Under the pieces are notes generated by a model. It made no database searches, had not been told where the DNA came from, and worked only from the letters and a program-made list of their open reading frames with translations. From an uncultured Winogradskyella sp. (GTDB lineage Bacteria; Bacteroidota; Bacteroidia; Flavobacteriales; Flavobacteriaceae), in assembly GCF_947495255.1 (NCBI RefSeq), contig NZ_CANLYI010000001.1:434001-498000 (forward strand): 64,000 bases of DNA. The letters are read 5' to 3'. Positions 8,307-17,764 of the stretch are shown here, one piece after another; within the stretch, counting starts at the first letter, position 1, and every line of letters begins with the position of its first letter. The position numbers were made by a program, and so were the translations under genes.

Positions 8307-8992
8307 TAGTCAACAAACTTGTAACCAACACCTTTAACGGTTTTAAAGGATTTATCTCCTATTTTTTCACGAAGTTTTCTAATGTGTACATCTATAGTTC
8401 TTCCGCCAACAACGACTTCATTTCCCCAGACTCTATCTAAAATCTCATCGCGCTTAAAAACCTTACCAGGCTTGGTTGCTAACAAAGATAACAATTCGAA
8501 CTCTTTTCTTGGTAAAGTAATTTCTTTACCCTTCAATGTTATTTTATATTCTTCTTTATAAATAACCAAATCACCAATTTTCATTACTGAATCTGCAGCT
8601 TCATCAGTTTGCTTAAGTCGTCTTAGCAAAGCTTTTACCTTACTAATTAAGACTTTTGGCTTTATAGGTTTGGCTATGTAATCATCTGCACCAGCATCAA
8701 AACCTGCAACCTGAGAATAATCTTCTCCTCTTGCTGTTAAAAATGTAATTACAGTTTCACTTAATTCTGGTAACTCTCTAATGCGTTCACAAGCCTCAAT
8801 ACCATCCATCTTCGGCATCATTACATCTAATATTATTAAATGAGGCTTATGTTTTTTTGCTAGCTCTACAGCTTCTAAACCATTTTCACCTTTTATAACT
8901 TGGTAGCCTTCTGCAGATAAGTTATAACCTACAATTTCTAAAATATCTGGCTCATCATCAACCAATAGTATTTTAATATCCTTTTTCTTCAC
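8306..8992 (-). CDS. OmpR/PhoB-family response regulator
   Basis: A 228-residue two-component regulator: receiver domain at 1-125 with the acidic pair D12-D13, phospho-acceptor D56 in LDVMMPKMDG and the conserved lysine in IAKPI, then a winged-helix DNA-binding domain at about 135-228 ending VKGVGYKF. The start is GTG at 8992; an upstream ATG is followed at once by a stop. A -7-like box (TAGGTTTG on the minus strand, 9049-9056) lies about 57 nt upstream. It is translated with the kinase encoded directly downstream. The target genes cannot be read from the sequence. Confidence 0.92.
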   Translation of the reverse strand: MKKKDIKILLVDDEPDILEIVGYNLSAEGYQVIKGENGLEAVELAKKHKPHLIILDVMMPKMDGIEACERIRELPELSETVITFLTARGEDYSQVAGFDAGADDYIAKPIKPKVLISKVKALLRRLKQTDEAADSVMKIGDLVIYKEEYKITLKGKEITLPRKEFELLSLLATKPGKVFKRDEILDRVWGNEVVVGGRTIDVHIRKLREKIGDKSFKTVKGVGYKFVD

Positions 8993-9048
8993 TTCACATG
9001 CCTTTTAAGGTTGAGTAAATATAAATATATATGCATTAAATGAAGACA

Positions 9049-9056
9049 CAAACCTA
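9049..9056 (-). promoter_or_regulatory. Candidate -7 box for the two-component operon
   Basis: On the minus strand this reads TAGGTTTG, matching TAnnTTTG, about 57 nt before the GTG start of the response regulator. No convincing -33 TTG is seen at the usual spacing, so the call is tentative. Confidence 0.35.
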
Positions 9057-9219
9057 TTTGATAACAATTTGCTAACATTAAACTAAAACAACTGTTAATC
9101 AACAGCTAAGAACGCATATAACGTTATGCAAAGGTAAACATAGGCTAATTCAAGGAAATACCAACTTTTATAGTGCCTCTATATTGGTATATTTAATGCT
9201 TAATCTTTAAACACTTATT

Positions 9220-11007
9220 ATGAAAAAAATTTACTTTTTTACTATTATGCTTCTACTTACCGTATCATTAAATGCCCAAACAACATTAGCCGCTCAAGGT
9301 TTTGAAGATAGTGCAGCTGATACCTGGAGTTATACTGCTACTCCTGATACTTATGATGTGAGCTCTGATTTATGGGGAATAACAACGACTGTAGGTACTA
9401 TTGCTGGTCCTGATGCAGGTACTAATTTTTGGGGACTTAGAGACATTGAAAACAGCAATGGTGGTGGTGCTTTTGATCACACGCTTGAGTTTCCTAATGT
9501 TTCTGTAGTTGGTGAATCCAACATTCTTCTAACTTTTAAATATTATACAGATGGCTATGACTCAGCAGACGAATTAAGCGTTGAATATTTTTTTGATGAT
9601 GTAAGCCAAGGCATTGTATCGCTAGAAAAAGATACTGAGACATGGACAACATCTGCAAAAGTAATACCTGATGGAACTGCTAACGTAAGATTTACTTTAA
9701 TTGGCCTTCAAAATGGAGGGTCTGATTATGCTGGTTTTGATTCCATCTTATTACAATCTGGTGCTAACACTAATCCTTCACTGTCTATAACATCACCAAC
9801 TGAAGGGCAAATAGTAAATGTAGGCAGTGATGCTAGTTTTGACGTTACTCTAGAAGTTATTAATTTCACGTTATCTAATGATGATGGCTCAGGAGCAACG
9901 GATAGCACAGGAGATGGGTTTATACAATACTCTGTTGATTCTGGTGCCATAATTAATAAATTTGACCTTAGTGCAATAACACTTTCAGGGCTATCAACTG
10001 GACCTCATTCTATATCAATTAGTTTAGTTGATAATAACGCAGCATCAATATCTATTGATGACGCTGTAAACTTCACAATAAATGATATTGTACAAACACT
10101 TCCTTTATATGAAAATTTTGATTACACAGCTTCTGAAAACTTGGCAAATCAACCAAATTGGGTAAATCAAAATACTGGTGATGAAATAATAGTTGGTACT
10201 GGAAACTTATCATATCCTGGACTAGCGTCATCAACTGGAAATCACGTTATGTGGGATGGTGAAGGAAATGATCCTGAAATTGAATTCACTCCTGTTACAA
10301 GCGGAGAAGTATATGCTTCTTTTATTTTTAGTGTAACTGATCAATCGTCAATAACTGACCTTAATGATGGTGGTTATTTTGCTGTTTTAGGTGAATTTGA
10401 TGCTAGATTATGGGTAAGACCTAATCCTGATGCAGCTAGCACTACTTTTGATATTGGAGCAGGTGCTGTCCCAAGTAATCCTAGTTTTGTTGGCTCTTAT
10501 AATATTGGAGATAATATTTTAATTGTAGTAAGCTACAATATAGACACTAATAAAGTGAGTCTTTGGGTTAATCCTAGTGTTGCTGAACTTGAATCTGATA
10601 TAGCACCAAGCTTTACACTCAATGAACTCTCTACGGATAATGCAACATCTATAAGTAAATTCTTTTTACGTCAAGACACAACAGGAGAAACGCCTTCTAT
10701 TTTATTTGATGAGCTTCGTGTAGGTACTTCTTGGGCTGATGTTACACCTAATACGTTATCTGCTGATGAGTTTAACTCTTCTACTTTTTCTATTTACCCT
10801 AACCCAACAAATACTGGATCCGTTACCATTTCTTCTGTAAATAGTGACGTTATAAAAGTTATGGTATATGATATTTTGGGAAAACAAATTAAAAATAAAA
10901 CTTTAAATAATAACACTTTAAATGTTTCAGATTTAAGCACAGGAGTGTATATTTTAAAACTAACACACAACAATACAACTGTAACCCAAAAATTAGTAAT
11001 TGAATAA
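9220..11007 (+). CDS. Secreted protein with T9SS type A sorting domain (paralogue 1)
   Basis: A 595-residue exported protein. It has a signal peptide (MKKIYFFTIMLLLTVSLNAQ, cleaved after NA), a beta-rich N-terminal region to about 185, an Ig-like or PKD-like stretch at about 188-285, a second jelly-roll-like region at about 295-510 and a C-terminal T9SS type A sorting domain from FSIYPNPTNTG to the end. The T9SS domain directs the protein across the outer membrane and is normally removed. No catalytic motif is evident. It pairs with the following gene, which has a very similar tail; a terminator separates them, so each has its own transcript. Confidence 0.85.
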   Translation: MKKIYFFTIMLLLTVSLNAQTTLAAQGFEDSAADTWSYTATPDTYDVSSDLWGITTTVGTIAGPDAGTNFWGLRDIENSNGGGAFDHTLEFPNVSVVGESNILLTFKYYTDGYDSADELSVEYFFDDVSQGIVSLEKDTETWTTSAKVIPDGTANVRFTLIGLQNGGSDYAGFDSILLQSGANTNPSLSITSPTEGQIVNVGSDASFDVTLEVINFTLSNDDGSGATDSTGDGFIQYSVDSGAIINKFDLSAITLSGLSTGPHSISISLVDNNAASISIDDAVNFTINDIVQTLPLYENFDYTASENLANQPNWVNQNTGDEIIVGTGNLSYPGLASSTGNHVMWDGEGNDPEIEFTPVTSGEVYASFIFSVTDQSSITDLNDGGYFAVLGEFDARLWVRPNPDAASTTFDIGAGAVPSNPSFVGSYNIGDNILIVVSYNIDTNKVSLWVNPSVAELESDIAPSFTLNELSTDNATSISKFFLRQDTTGETPSILFDELRVGTSWADVTPNTLSADEFNSSTFSIYPNPTNTGSVTISSVNSDVIKVMVYDILGKQIKNKTLNNNTLNVSDLSTGVYILKLTHNNTTVTQKLVIE

Positions 11008-11027
11008 TTTTCTTAAAAGTTATTCTT

Positions 11028-11063
11028 AAAATATTGCTGGGTAATACCAGCAATATTTTTTTT
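11028..11063 (+). terminator. Intrinsic terminator after T9SS protein 1
   Basis: An 11-bp stem (AATATTGCTGG with CCAGCAATATT), a 6-nt loop and a run of eight T on the plus strand, 20 nt after the stop codon. Confidence 0.88.
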
Positions 11064-11243
11064 GCTAATTTTTAATCTTTCTTTTTAATTAAACACGACT
11101 TTAAAGTCATTGCAAATAACAATTGCTTAACATTAAAATCATAATTCACTGTAAGTCAAAAGCACCTGATAGCTACCATATTAAGTTATTGTAAATATGA
11201 TAAGTATTAACTATGAAGATTCCGAAAACTAGAGATTTGTTGT

Positions 11244-11251
11244 TATATTTG
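11244..11251 (+). promoter_or_regulatory. Candidate -7 box (TATATTTG)
   Basis: Exact match to TAnnTTTG, 29 nt before the ATG of the second T9SS protein. The preceding 180 nt after the terminator show no gene. Confidence 0.5.
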
Positions 11252-11280
11252 TAGTCTAACGCTTTTATAAAAAATCAATT

Positions 11281-13005
11281 ATGAAGAAAATTTACTTTTT
11301 ATTATTTACTCTTATTGGACTTGCATCTTATGGTCAATCTCCAATTATTACTACAATCCTTGATGGTGATTGTACTGGTGGAAATCCAAAATTACTTGAA
11401 ATTTATGCAGATGGTACGGTTGACTTTACTTTATACAGTATAGAAAATCAAACTAATGCTAATACAGATTGGGGTAATCTACAAGATTTATCAACTTTAG
11501 GTACTGTAACAGATGGTTTTGTGTATATCACTACAACTGGAAGTGCAGATGCAATAGTGAGTGATTTTCCTGCTTTAGCTACAGCTAATGTTTTAGAATC
11601 GAACACTATGAATTTAAACGGTGATGACAGAATTAGAATAATTCTAACTTCTGACTCATCTGTTATAGATCAATATGGCGTTAGTGATGTTGATGGTAGT
11701 GGAGAATCTTGGGAATATAAAGATTCTTATGCTACAAGAATTAATGGAACTGGACCTGATGGTGGTTTCGTAGCATCTAACTGGAATATTGCAGGTTTAG
11801 CTGCTTTAGACGGATTAGGAATATGTCAAGGTGGTACAGATACTTTTGAAACATTAATTGGTGGTGTTGGTGCATACTCTACCGTAGGAAGTACCGCGCC
11901 AAGTGTTACAATAACAAGCCCAAGTAACAATGCAGTATTAGCTTCTGGTACTACAAGCGTAAATGTAGAATTTTCAACTGCCAACTTATCTGGAGGAGAA
12001 AGTGTTACTATTACAGTAAATGGAACAGCAACTGCAAATGCAACAAGCCCTTTTTCAGTTACAACTATAGATGGTGAAACTTATTCTGTAACGGCTGATT
12101 TAGTTGATGGAACTGGAACAATTGATTCAGATATGATATCATTTAGCGTAGCAAATGTTGCAACAATAACTCAAGTAGCAAATATTACTGCTTTACGTGC
12201 TGGTACAGTTGGTGAATTATATGAATTAACTGGTGAAGCAATCATTTCTTACATAGTGACTGAAGGAATAAGAAACCAAAAATACATTCAAGATACTGGT
12301 GCAGGAATCTTAATTGATGATACTGCTGGTACTTTAACTACTGCTTTTAGTATTGGTGACGGACTAACAGGTTTAGTAGGCGAATTATCTGAATATGCTG
12401 GAACACTTCAATTTGTTCCTAGTGAAAATGTAGCAGCTGCATCATCTACAGGTAACACATTAACACCTATAGTAGTTAGTGCTTCTGAACTTATTACTAA
12501 CGGTGAAACTTACGAAAGTAGATTAATCACTTTAAACAATGTAACTTTTGCAGATACTGGTGTATTCACAGACAACACAAACTATAACGTAGCGGATGGT
12601 GCAGATATAACTGTTGCAAGAGTTGCTTTTGGTGATGAAGATATCATTGGTACAGCTATCCCAACTACTGCTTCAAGTATTACTGGTTTGGGTGGTGAGT
12701 TTAATGCTGTTTACCAAATTTTCCCTAGATATGCTAGTGATATTGCAGCACCATTAAGTGTAAATAATTTTAATGCTAATTCTTTTAGCTTATACCCTAA
12801 CCCAACAAATATTGGATCGGTTTCAATTTCTTCTACAAATAGCGATGCTATCTCTGTACAAGTTTATGATATCTTAGGTAAGCAAGTTAAAAATGAAATT
12901 TTAACAACTAACACGTTAAACGTGGCTAACTTAAAGTCTGGTGTTTATATTATAAAAATCACGCAAAACAATGCTTCTACTACTAAGAAATTAGTAATTA
13001 ACTAA
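11281..13005 (+). CDS. Secreted T9SS protein with lamin-tail-like domain (paralogue 2)
   Basis: A 574-residue exported protein. The signal peptide ends SYGQ near residue 19. Residues about 20-185 resemble the lamin-tail-like beta domain common in secreted flavobacterial proteins (LLEIYADGTVDFT, GDDRIRIILTSD). A short Ig-like part lies at about 205-290, an OB-like region that recalls DUF5689 domains at about 295-490 (ITALRAGTVGELYELTG onward), and the T9SS type A sorting domain starts at FSLYPNPTNIG. The tail is nearly the same as in the preceding gene, even at DNA level around PNPTN. No catalytic residues were recognised, so a binding role is as likely as an enzymatic one. Confidence 0.83.
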   Translation: MKKIYFLLFTLIGLASYGQSPIITTILDGDCTGGNPKLLEIYADGTVDFTLYSIENQTNANTDWGNLQDLSTLGTVTDGFVYITTTGSADAIVSDFPALATANVLESNTMNLNGDDRIRIILTSDSSVIDQYGVSDVDGSGESWEYKDSYATRINGTGPDGGFVASNWNIAGLAALDGLGICQGGTDTFETLIGGVGAYSTVGSTAPSVTITSPSNNAVLASGTTSVNVEFSTANLSGGESVTITVNGTATANATSPFSVTTIDGETYSVTADLVDGTGTIDSDMISFSVANVATITQVANITALRAGTVGELYELTGEAIISYIVTEGIRNQKYIQDTGAGILIDDTAGTLTTAFSIGDGLTGLVGELSEYAGTLQFVPSENVAAASSTGNTLTPIVVSASELITNGETYESRLITLNNVTFADTGVFTDNTNYNVADGADITVARVAFGDEDIIGTAIPTTASSITGLGGEFNAVYQIFPRYASDIAAPLSVNNFNANSFSLYPNPTNIGSVSISSTNSDAISVQVYDILGKQVKNEILTTNTLNVANLKSGVYIIKITQNNASTTKKLVIN

Positions 13006-13026
13006 GCATAATATTCAATACATATT

Positions 13027-13065
13027 AAAAGCGTAACTCAAAAAAATGAGTTACGCTTTTTTTTT
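13027..13065 (+). terminator. Intrinsic terminator after T9SS protein 2
   Basis: A 14-bp stem (13027-13040 with 13047-13060) with an A6 loop, followed by a continued T run. Confidence 0.9.
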
Positions 13066-13139
13066 CACCTAAACTTTAGCTACATTAAATTATCGCTAAA
13101 AGAAAAAGTTTAAATCACTTCTTTGCATATTTTTGCAAT

Positions 13140-14120
13140 ATGAAATTTAAAGACGATATTTTTAATATAAAATCTAATGCTGAATTTGAAGCGCTAGCCT
13201 TAAACGTGTTTAAATTTCAATTTGATAACAACAAAGTTTACCGCTCCTTTTGCGACTTACTTTACAAGCATCCTTCTGATGTAAAGCACATTTCTGATAT
13301 TCCTTTTTTACCAATTCAGTTTTTTAAATCACGTGAAGTCTTAAGCACTACAGCAACAATTCAAAAAACATTTTTAAGTTCTGGCACAACAGGAAGCGTT
13401 ACGAGTAAACATTTAGTTTCTGATTTAAAACTATATGAAGAGAGTTATTTAAAAGCTTTTAAACACTTCTATGGCAATATTGAAGACTATGTAGTTTTAG
13501 CCTTATTACCTTCTTATTTAGAACGAGACGGTTCTTCACTAATTTACATGGTTAATGATTTAATTGAAAAATCTAACAGAACTGAAAGTGGCTTTTACCT
13601 TAATAATATTGAAGAATTAGCAAGCACATTAAAAATGCTTGAGGCTAACCAACAAAAAACATTACTTATAGGTGTTTCCTTTGCCTTATTAGATTTGGTT
13701 GAAGCTTACCAACTTAATTTGAAGCATACCACAATCATGGAAACGGGAGGAATGAAAGGCAGACGAAAAGAAATCATAAGACAAGAGCTGCACCAAATTC
13801 TTCAAAATGGATTTAAGGTTAACCAAATTCATAGTGAATACGGCATGACAGAACTTTTAAGTCAAGCTTACTCAAAAGGGCATGGTGTTTTTGAATGTCC
13901 TCCATGGATGAAAATATTAACAAGAGATACCGAAGATGCACTAACAATACAACAGCCAAACAAAACAGGTGGTATAAATGTTATTGATTTGGCTAATATA
14001 AATTCTTGTTCATTTATTGCGACCCAAGACTTGGGCAAAATCAATGAAAACGGTGAGTTTGAAATTATTGGCAGGTTTGACAATTCTGATATTAGAGGCT
14101 GTAATTTAATGGCTCTTTAA
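13140..14120 (+). CDS. LuxE/acyl-protein synthetase-like acyl-activating protein
   Basis: A 326-residue member of the LuxE/PaaK-like adenylate-forming group. The phosphate-binding loop LSSGTTGS is near residues 80-87, the region EYGMTELLSQAY near 233-244 corresponds to the adenylate-binding motif, and a C-terminal GRFDNSDIRGCN stands where the hinge motif is expected. In luminous bacteria LuxE activates fatty acids, but no lux genes lie here; in Bacteroidota this family is widespread and its substrate is unknown. A -7-like TATTTTTG at 13128-13135 ends only 4 nt before the ATG, so either a leaderless message is made or the true promoter is further upstream. Confidence 0.75.
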   Translation: MKFKDDIFNIKSNAEFEALALNVFKFQFDNNKVYRSFCDLLYKHPSDVKHISDIPFLPIQFFKSREVLSTTATIQKTFLSSGTTGSVTSKHLVSDLKLYEESYLKAFKHFYGNIEDYVVLALLPSYLERDGSSLIYMVNDLIEKSNRTESGFYLNNIEELASTLKMLEANQQKTLLIGVSFALLDLVEAYQLNLKHTTIMETGGMKGRRKEIIRQELHQILQNGFKVNQIHSEYGMTELLSQAYSKGHGVFECPPWMKILTRDTEDALTIQQPNKTGGINVIDLANINSCSFIATQDLGKINENGEFEIIGRFDNSDIRGCNLMAL

Positions 14121-14217
14121 AATTATTTTATTTTTTTGTAAGGACTAAAACTTACTTACGACTTAATTAATGCTATGAAAAAGGAAGATTTTCAATAGTT
14201 GATTGATTGGTTAGATT

Positions 14218-14249
14218 GTGCCCAAAATAAAATTTTGGGCACTTTTTTT
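14218..14249 (+). terminator. Intrinsic terminator after the LuxE-like gene
   Basis: A perfect 11-bp stem (14218-14228 with 14232-14242), a 3-nt loop and seven T on the plus strand. It lies about 100 nt after the stop codon, and the gap holds no convincing gene. Confidence 0.88.
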
Positions 14250-14255
14250 ATTCAA

Positions 14256-14726
14256 CTAAAAATGTAATACTAATTTTTTAATTAGAACAATTTGCCCAAG
14301 GTGATAATAACTATGTTCTAAAATTCCGTTTATATTACGAGAATATGTTCCATATTTTTCATCAACAAAATCTATATTTAAATCCTCTTCAGTCATATTT
14401 TCAATATACTGAATAAGTAATTCTGTATCACCCCAAAACCGAGATAAGAAGGATTCCCAAGCATATTGTGATTTAATTGGTGAAAAATTAAAACTAAACT
14501 TATCACTTATTTCTAATTTATTATTCACATATACGTTTAAGATACCTGATATATAATAATGAATATGCTGCGCTAAAACTGAAATAGAGTTTAAGGATTC
14601 TATTTTTTTATTCGCTATTCTAAAATCTAAGTTATCTAACTCATTTTTATAGTTGGTATTGGCAATCCATGTACCATTAAGAAATACTTCACTAATTCTA
14701 CTAGCTAATTGCTTAGTCTGATTCAT
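14256..14726 (-). CDS. DinB/DUF1572-like four-helix protein
   Basis: A 156-residue protein predicted to be all-helical. Histidines in AQHIHYY (about 48-51) and EHSYYHLGQI (about 137-142) lie where DinB-superfamily proteins hold a metal ion. Members include thiol-dependent S-transferases and damage-induced proteins of unknown role; nothing here fixes the substrate. It is a single gene between convergent terminators. Confidence is good for the fold and low for function. Confidence 0.7.
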   Translation of the reverse strand: MNQTKQLASRISEVFLNGTWIANTNYKNELDNLDFRIANKKIESLNSISVLAQHIHYYISGILNVYVNNKLEISDKFSFNFSPIKSQYAWESFLSRFWGDTELLIQYIENMTEEDLNIDFVDEKYGTYSRNINGILEHSYYHLGQIVLIKKLVLHF

Positions 14727-14764
14727 TTGTCTTAAAAATTAGTCATTTAAAATTTTAAAGATAT

Positions 14765-14799
14765 AAAAAGACCTCACATGTAAGATAACAGTGAGGTCT
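14765..14799 (-). terminator. Intrinsic terminator of tyrS
   Basis: On the minus strand a 9-bp stem (AGACCTCAC with GTGAGGTCT) and a 13-nt loop are followed by a T run. It lies about 25 nt beyond the tyrS stop. Confidence 0.85.
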
Positions 14800-14822
14800 A
14801 AACTATGTAGTGAGAATCTATT

Positions 14823-16133
14823 TTAAACTACCTTTAAAATAAAATTAGTCTTCTTTCCTCTACTTATAATAATGTATTTATCATGAATTAAATCCTCAGA
14901 TGATAATATATAATCTTCCTTTACCTTTTCTTTATTAACGGCAACGGCATTTTCTTTCAATGCACGTCTGGCATCTCCATTAGAGTTTAAGAAGTTGGTT
15001 TTTGCTGCCAATGCTCCAATCATATCTATACCCTCACTAAATTCTGCTTCAGATATTTCTGCTTGCTTTACACCTTCAAAAACATCTAGAAATAAGGATT
15101 CTGGTAATTGCTTAATTTCATTTTTAAAATCTTTACTAAACAATATTTGAGAAGCCTTAACTGCATTATCATAATCCTCTTGGCTATGCACAAAAACAGT
15201 TACTGCTTCCGCTAAGCGCTTTTGCAACAAACGTAAATGAGGTGTTTCTTTATGCTCTTCTACTAACGCTTCAATAGTATTTTTATCTAAAAATGTAAAG
15301 ATTTTAATATACTTTTCTGCATCCTCATCTGTTGCATTTAACCAAAATTGGTAAAATTTAAATACTGATGTTTTCTCTGCATCTAACCAAACATTACCGC
15401 CTTCAGATTTCCCAAATTTAGAACCATCTGCTTTTGTAATTAACGGACACGTCATGGCGTATGCTTTTGCTTGGTCTTCTCCATCATGCATACGTCTAAC
15501 CAATTCCGTACCTGTGGTTATATTTCCCCATTGATCACTTCCTCCCATTTGTAATTTACAACCCATGGTTTTGTACAAATGATGAAAATCGTAACCCTGT
15601 ATTAATTGGTACGTAAACTCTGTAAAAGACATACCTACGTTTCCTTCGTCTCCACTTAATCTCTTTTTTACAGAATCTTTAGCCATCATGTAGTTAACAG
15701 TGATACGTTTACCAACGTCACGTGCAAAATCAATAAAACTAAAGTTTTTCATCCAATCGTAGTTATTTACTAAAACTGGTGCATTTTTATTATGTGAATT
15801 AAAATCTAAAAAACGAGACAGAACTCCTTTTATTCCCGCAACATTATGAGCTAAAGTTGCTTCATCAAGTAAATTACGCTCATCACTTTTCCCTGATGGA
15901 TCACCAATCATTCCTGTTGCTCCACCAACTAAAGCTACTGGCTTATGACCTGCTTTCTCTAGATGAACCAATAAAATTATAGGTACTAAACTACCAATGT
16001 GCAACGAGTCTGATGTAGGGTCAAAACCAATATAGGCTGTTGTCATCTCTTTATCTAATTGCTCCTCAGTTCCTGGCATGATATCATGTACCATTCCTCT
16101 CCAGCGTAATTCTTCTACAAACTTGTTTGCCAT
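14823..16133 (-). CDS. tyrS: Tyrosine-tRNA ligase
   Basis: A 436-residue class I aminoacyl-tRNA synthetase. The HIGH-type signature is HIGS at 45-48 and the KMSKS-type loop is KFGKS at 239-243; the tyrosine-site [10 protein letters not shown] is at about 195-204. The C-terminal 70-80 residues look like the S4-type tRNA-binding domain ([16 protein letters not shown]). Length is normal for the bacterial TyrS. It has its own terminator and is transcribed away from the SDR gene. Confidence 0.95.
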   Translation of the reverse strand: MANKFVEELRWRGMVHDIMPGTEEQLDKEMTTAYIGFDPTSDSLHIGSLVPIILLVHLEKAGHKPVALVGGATGMIGDPSGKSDERNLLDEATLAHNVAGIKGVLSRFLDFNSHNKNAPVLVNNYDWMKNFSFIDFARDVGKRITVNYMMAKDSVKKRLSGDEGNVGMSFTEFTYQLIQGYDFHHLYKTMGCKLQMGGSDQWGNITTGTELVRRMHDGEDQAKAYAMTCPLITKADGSKFGKSEGGNVWLDAEKTSVFKFYQFWLNATDEDAEKYIKIFTFLDKNTIEALVEEHKETPHLRLLQKRLAEAVTVFVHSQEDYDNAVKASQILFSKDFKNEIKQLPESLFLDVFEGVKQAEISEAEFSEGIDMIGALAAKTNFLNSNGDARRALKENAVAVNKEKVKEDYILSSEDLIHDKYIIISRGKKTNFILKVV

Positions 16134-16294
16134 TGCTTATTTAGTTTCAAATTTTAATTGCACAAAGATATGTTTCCGCTGTTAAAGACAAAAGACAATT
16201 TTAATTCAATTTACAAACTACAATTAAAGTGATCTTAATCCTTATTAACAAAGTTCTAACAACGAATTAAGTCTAAGATTTGTAACTTCGCCTA

Positions 16295-17314
16295 ATGATT
16301 TTAGTTACAGGTGGAACAGGTTTAGTTGGCTCGCATTTACTTTTTCAACTGTTGAAAAATAATGCAGCAATACGTGCTATTTATAGAAGTAAAAACACTT
16401 TAAATAACGTAAAACACGTATTTTCTTATTATTCTGAAGATTCCGAAATCCTTTTTAATAAAATTGAATGGGTAGAGGCTGACATCAACGATGTTCCTAA
16501 GCTTCAGGAGGCATTTAAAGATATCACACATGTTTATCATTGTGCTGCATTTGTCTCTTTTGAACCTAGCAAATACAAATTACTCCGAAAAATAAACATT
16601 GTAGGTACTGCTAACATTGTTAACTTATGTATTAGTCATAAAGTTGACAAGCTATGCTATGTGAGTTCTGTTGCAACCATTGGGCATCACACCAATTCAG
16701 AAAAACCTATAAATGAACAAACTGAATGGAACGCCGAAAATGACAACAGCGTTTATGCTATTACAAAATATGGTGCAGAACTTGAAGTTTGGAGAGGTAC
16801 ACAAGAAGGATTAGATGCTGTTATTGTAAATCCTGGTATTATTTTAGGAGCTGGCTATTGGTCTGGAGGTAGTAGTGGTAATTTGTTTAAACGAATTAAG
16901 AATGGACTTCCTTATTACACTACAGGTATCACAGGATTTGTTGATGTTTGGGACGTTGTTAATTTGATGCAACAACTAATGAATAGTGACATAAAAAATG
17001 AAAACTTCATTCTAGCCGCTAACAATCTAAGCTATAAAGACTTTTTTATAGAGACTGCAAAAGCTCTAAATGTGAAACAACCTACAAAAGAAGCAAAGCC
17101 TTGGCTTACAAAAATTATTTGGAGATTAGATTGGCTTAAATCTAAATTATTAAGTCAACCTAGAAACTTAACAAAACAAGCCTCAAACTCAATTTTAAGT
17201 ATCAGAAAATATGATAGTTCTAAAGTAGAAAATATTTTAGGCTTTAAATTTAAGCCAATAGAAGAAACTATTAAAGAAGTCAGTACACTATACCTTAAAG
17301 ATTTGAATAATTAA
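16295..17314 (+). CDS. NAD-dependent epimerase/dehydratase (extended SDR)
   Basis: A 339-residue extended short-chain dehydrogenase. The nucleotide-binding GGTGLVGSH is at residues 6-14, VSSVAT marks the catalytic serine strand and the catalytic pair is Y154-x3-K158. The extended family includes nucleotide-sugar epimerases, dihydroflavonol-reductase-like enzymes and 3-beta-HSD-like enzymes; the sequence is closest in feel to the dihydroflavonol-reductase-like group, but the substrate is unknown. It overlaps the convergent DUF4296 gene by 4 nt at their stops. Confidence 0.85.
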   Translation: MILVTGGTGLVGSHLLFQLLKNNAAIRAIYRSKNTLNNVKHVFSYYSEDSEILFNKIEWVEADINDVPKLQEAFKDITHVYHCAAFVSFEPSKYKLLRKINIVGTANIVNLCISHKVDKLCYVSSVATIGHHTNSEKPINEQTEWNAENDNSVYAITKYGAELEVWRGTQEGLDAVIVNPGIILGAGYWSGGSSGNLFKRIKNGLPYYTTGITGFVDVWDVVNLMQQLMNSDIKNENFILAANNLSYKDFFIETAKALNVKQPTKEAKPWLTKIIWRLDWLKSKLLSQPRNLTKQASNSILSIRKYDSSKVENILGFKFKPIEETIKEVSTLYLKDLNN

Positions 17315-17763
17315 TCTTTATCAAAAACAGGTCGTTTCTTAGACTGATTAACAGGATTAATACGTTTTTTCTTTTTTACAGAATCTTTTTGGGTTTTCAG
17401 ATCTTTATTTTCTTCGTCTCTTAAATCTTCGTATTCCTTTTTCTCTTTTTCTAATCTTTCTTTTACTTTTTCTACAATGCTTTTATAATCCTCTGTGTTA
17501 AAACTGTAATAGGTATTACTTTCTGAAAATTGAGTACTATCAATATTATGCTTTGTTAAAATGTAATTTTCTGGTATAATACCATTTAATTCTAATGTTT
17601 TTCTATTAACACCTTTTGCTGAATTAACCACATAAACATCGTACAAAAGCTCTGTCATCTGTGCCTTTGGTATTAAATTATCAGGTTTTTTAGGCTTCTC
17701 AATGTTTTCACACCCTAAAACCAAAATTCCTAATAGTAGTACTATAATATAATGTTTTAACAT
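17311..17763 (-). CDS. DUF4296 lipoprotein
   Basis: A 150-residue protein with a lipoprotein signal peptide (LVLGC, lipidated C18), a conserved central region (MTELLYDVYVVNSAKG to YYSFNTEDYKSIVEKV) and a charged Lys/Glu-rich tail. This matches the Bacteroidota-specific DUF4296 family, whose function is unknown. It starts 1 nt after the dihydroorotase stop, so it is in the GT2-pyrC-DUF4296 transcript. Confidence 0.8.
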   Translation of the reverse strand: MLKHYIIVLLLGILVLGCENIEKPKKPDNLIPKAQMTELLYDVYVVNSAKGVNRKTLELNGIIPENYILTKHNIDSTQFSESNTYYSFNTEDYKSIVEKVKERLEKEKKEYEDLRDEENKDLKTQKDSVKKKKRINPVNQSKKRPVFDKD

Positions 17764-17764
17764 G

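Noticed and set aside
9220..13005. Recent tandem duplication of the two T9SS protein genes
   Set aside because: Only the signal peptide and sorting domain are alike; the central domains differ, so shared secretion modules explain it better.
13140..14120. Bioluminescence locus suggested by the LuxE-like gene
   Set aside because: No luxA, luxB, luxC or luxD homologues are nearby, and this family is common in non-luminous Bacteroidota.
14175..14198. Seven-codon open frame before a terminator after the LuxE-like gene
   Set aside because: ATG to TAG only seven codons, no run of regulatory codons, and the hairpin is simply the terminator of the upstream gene.
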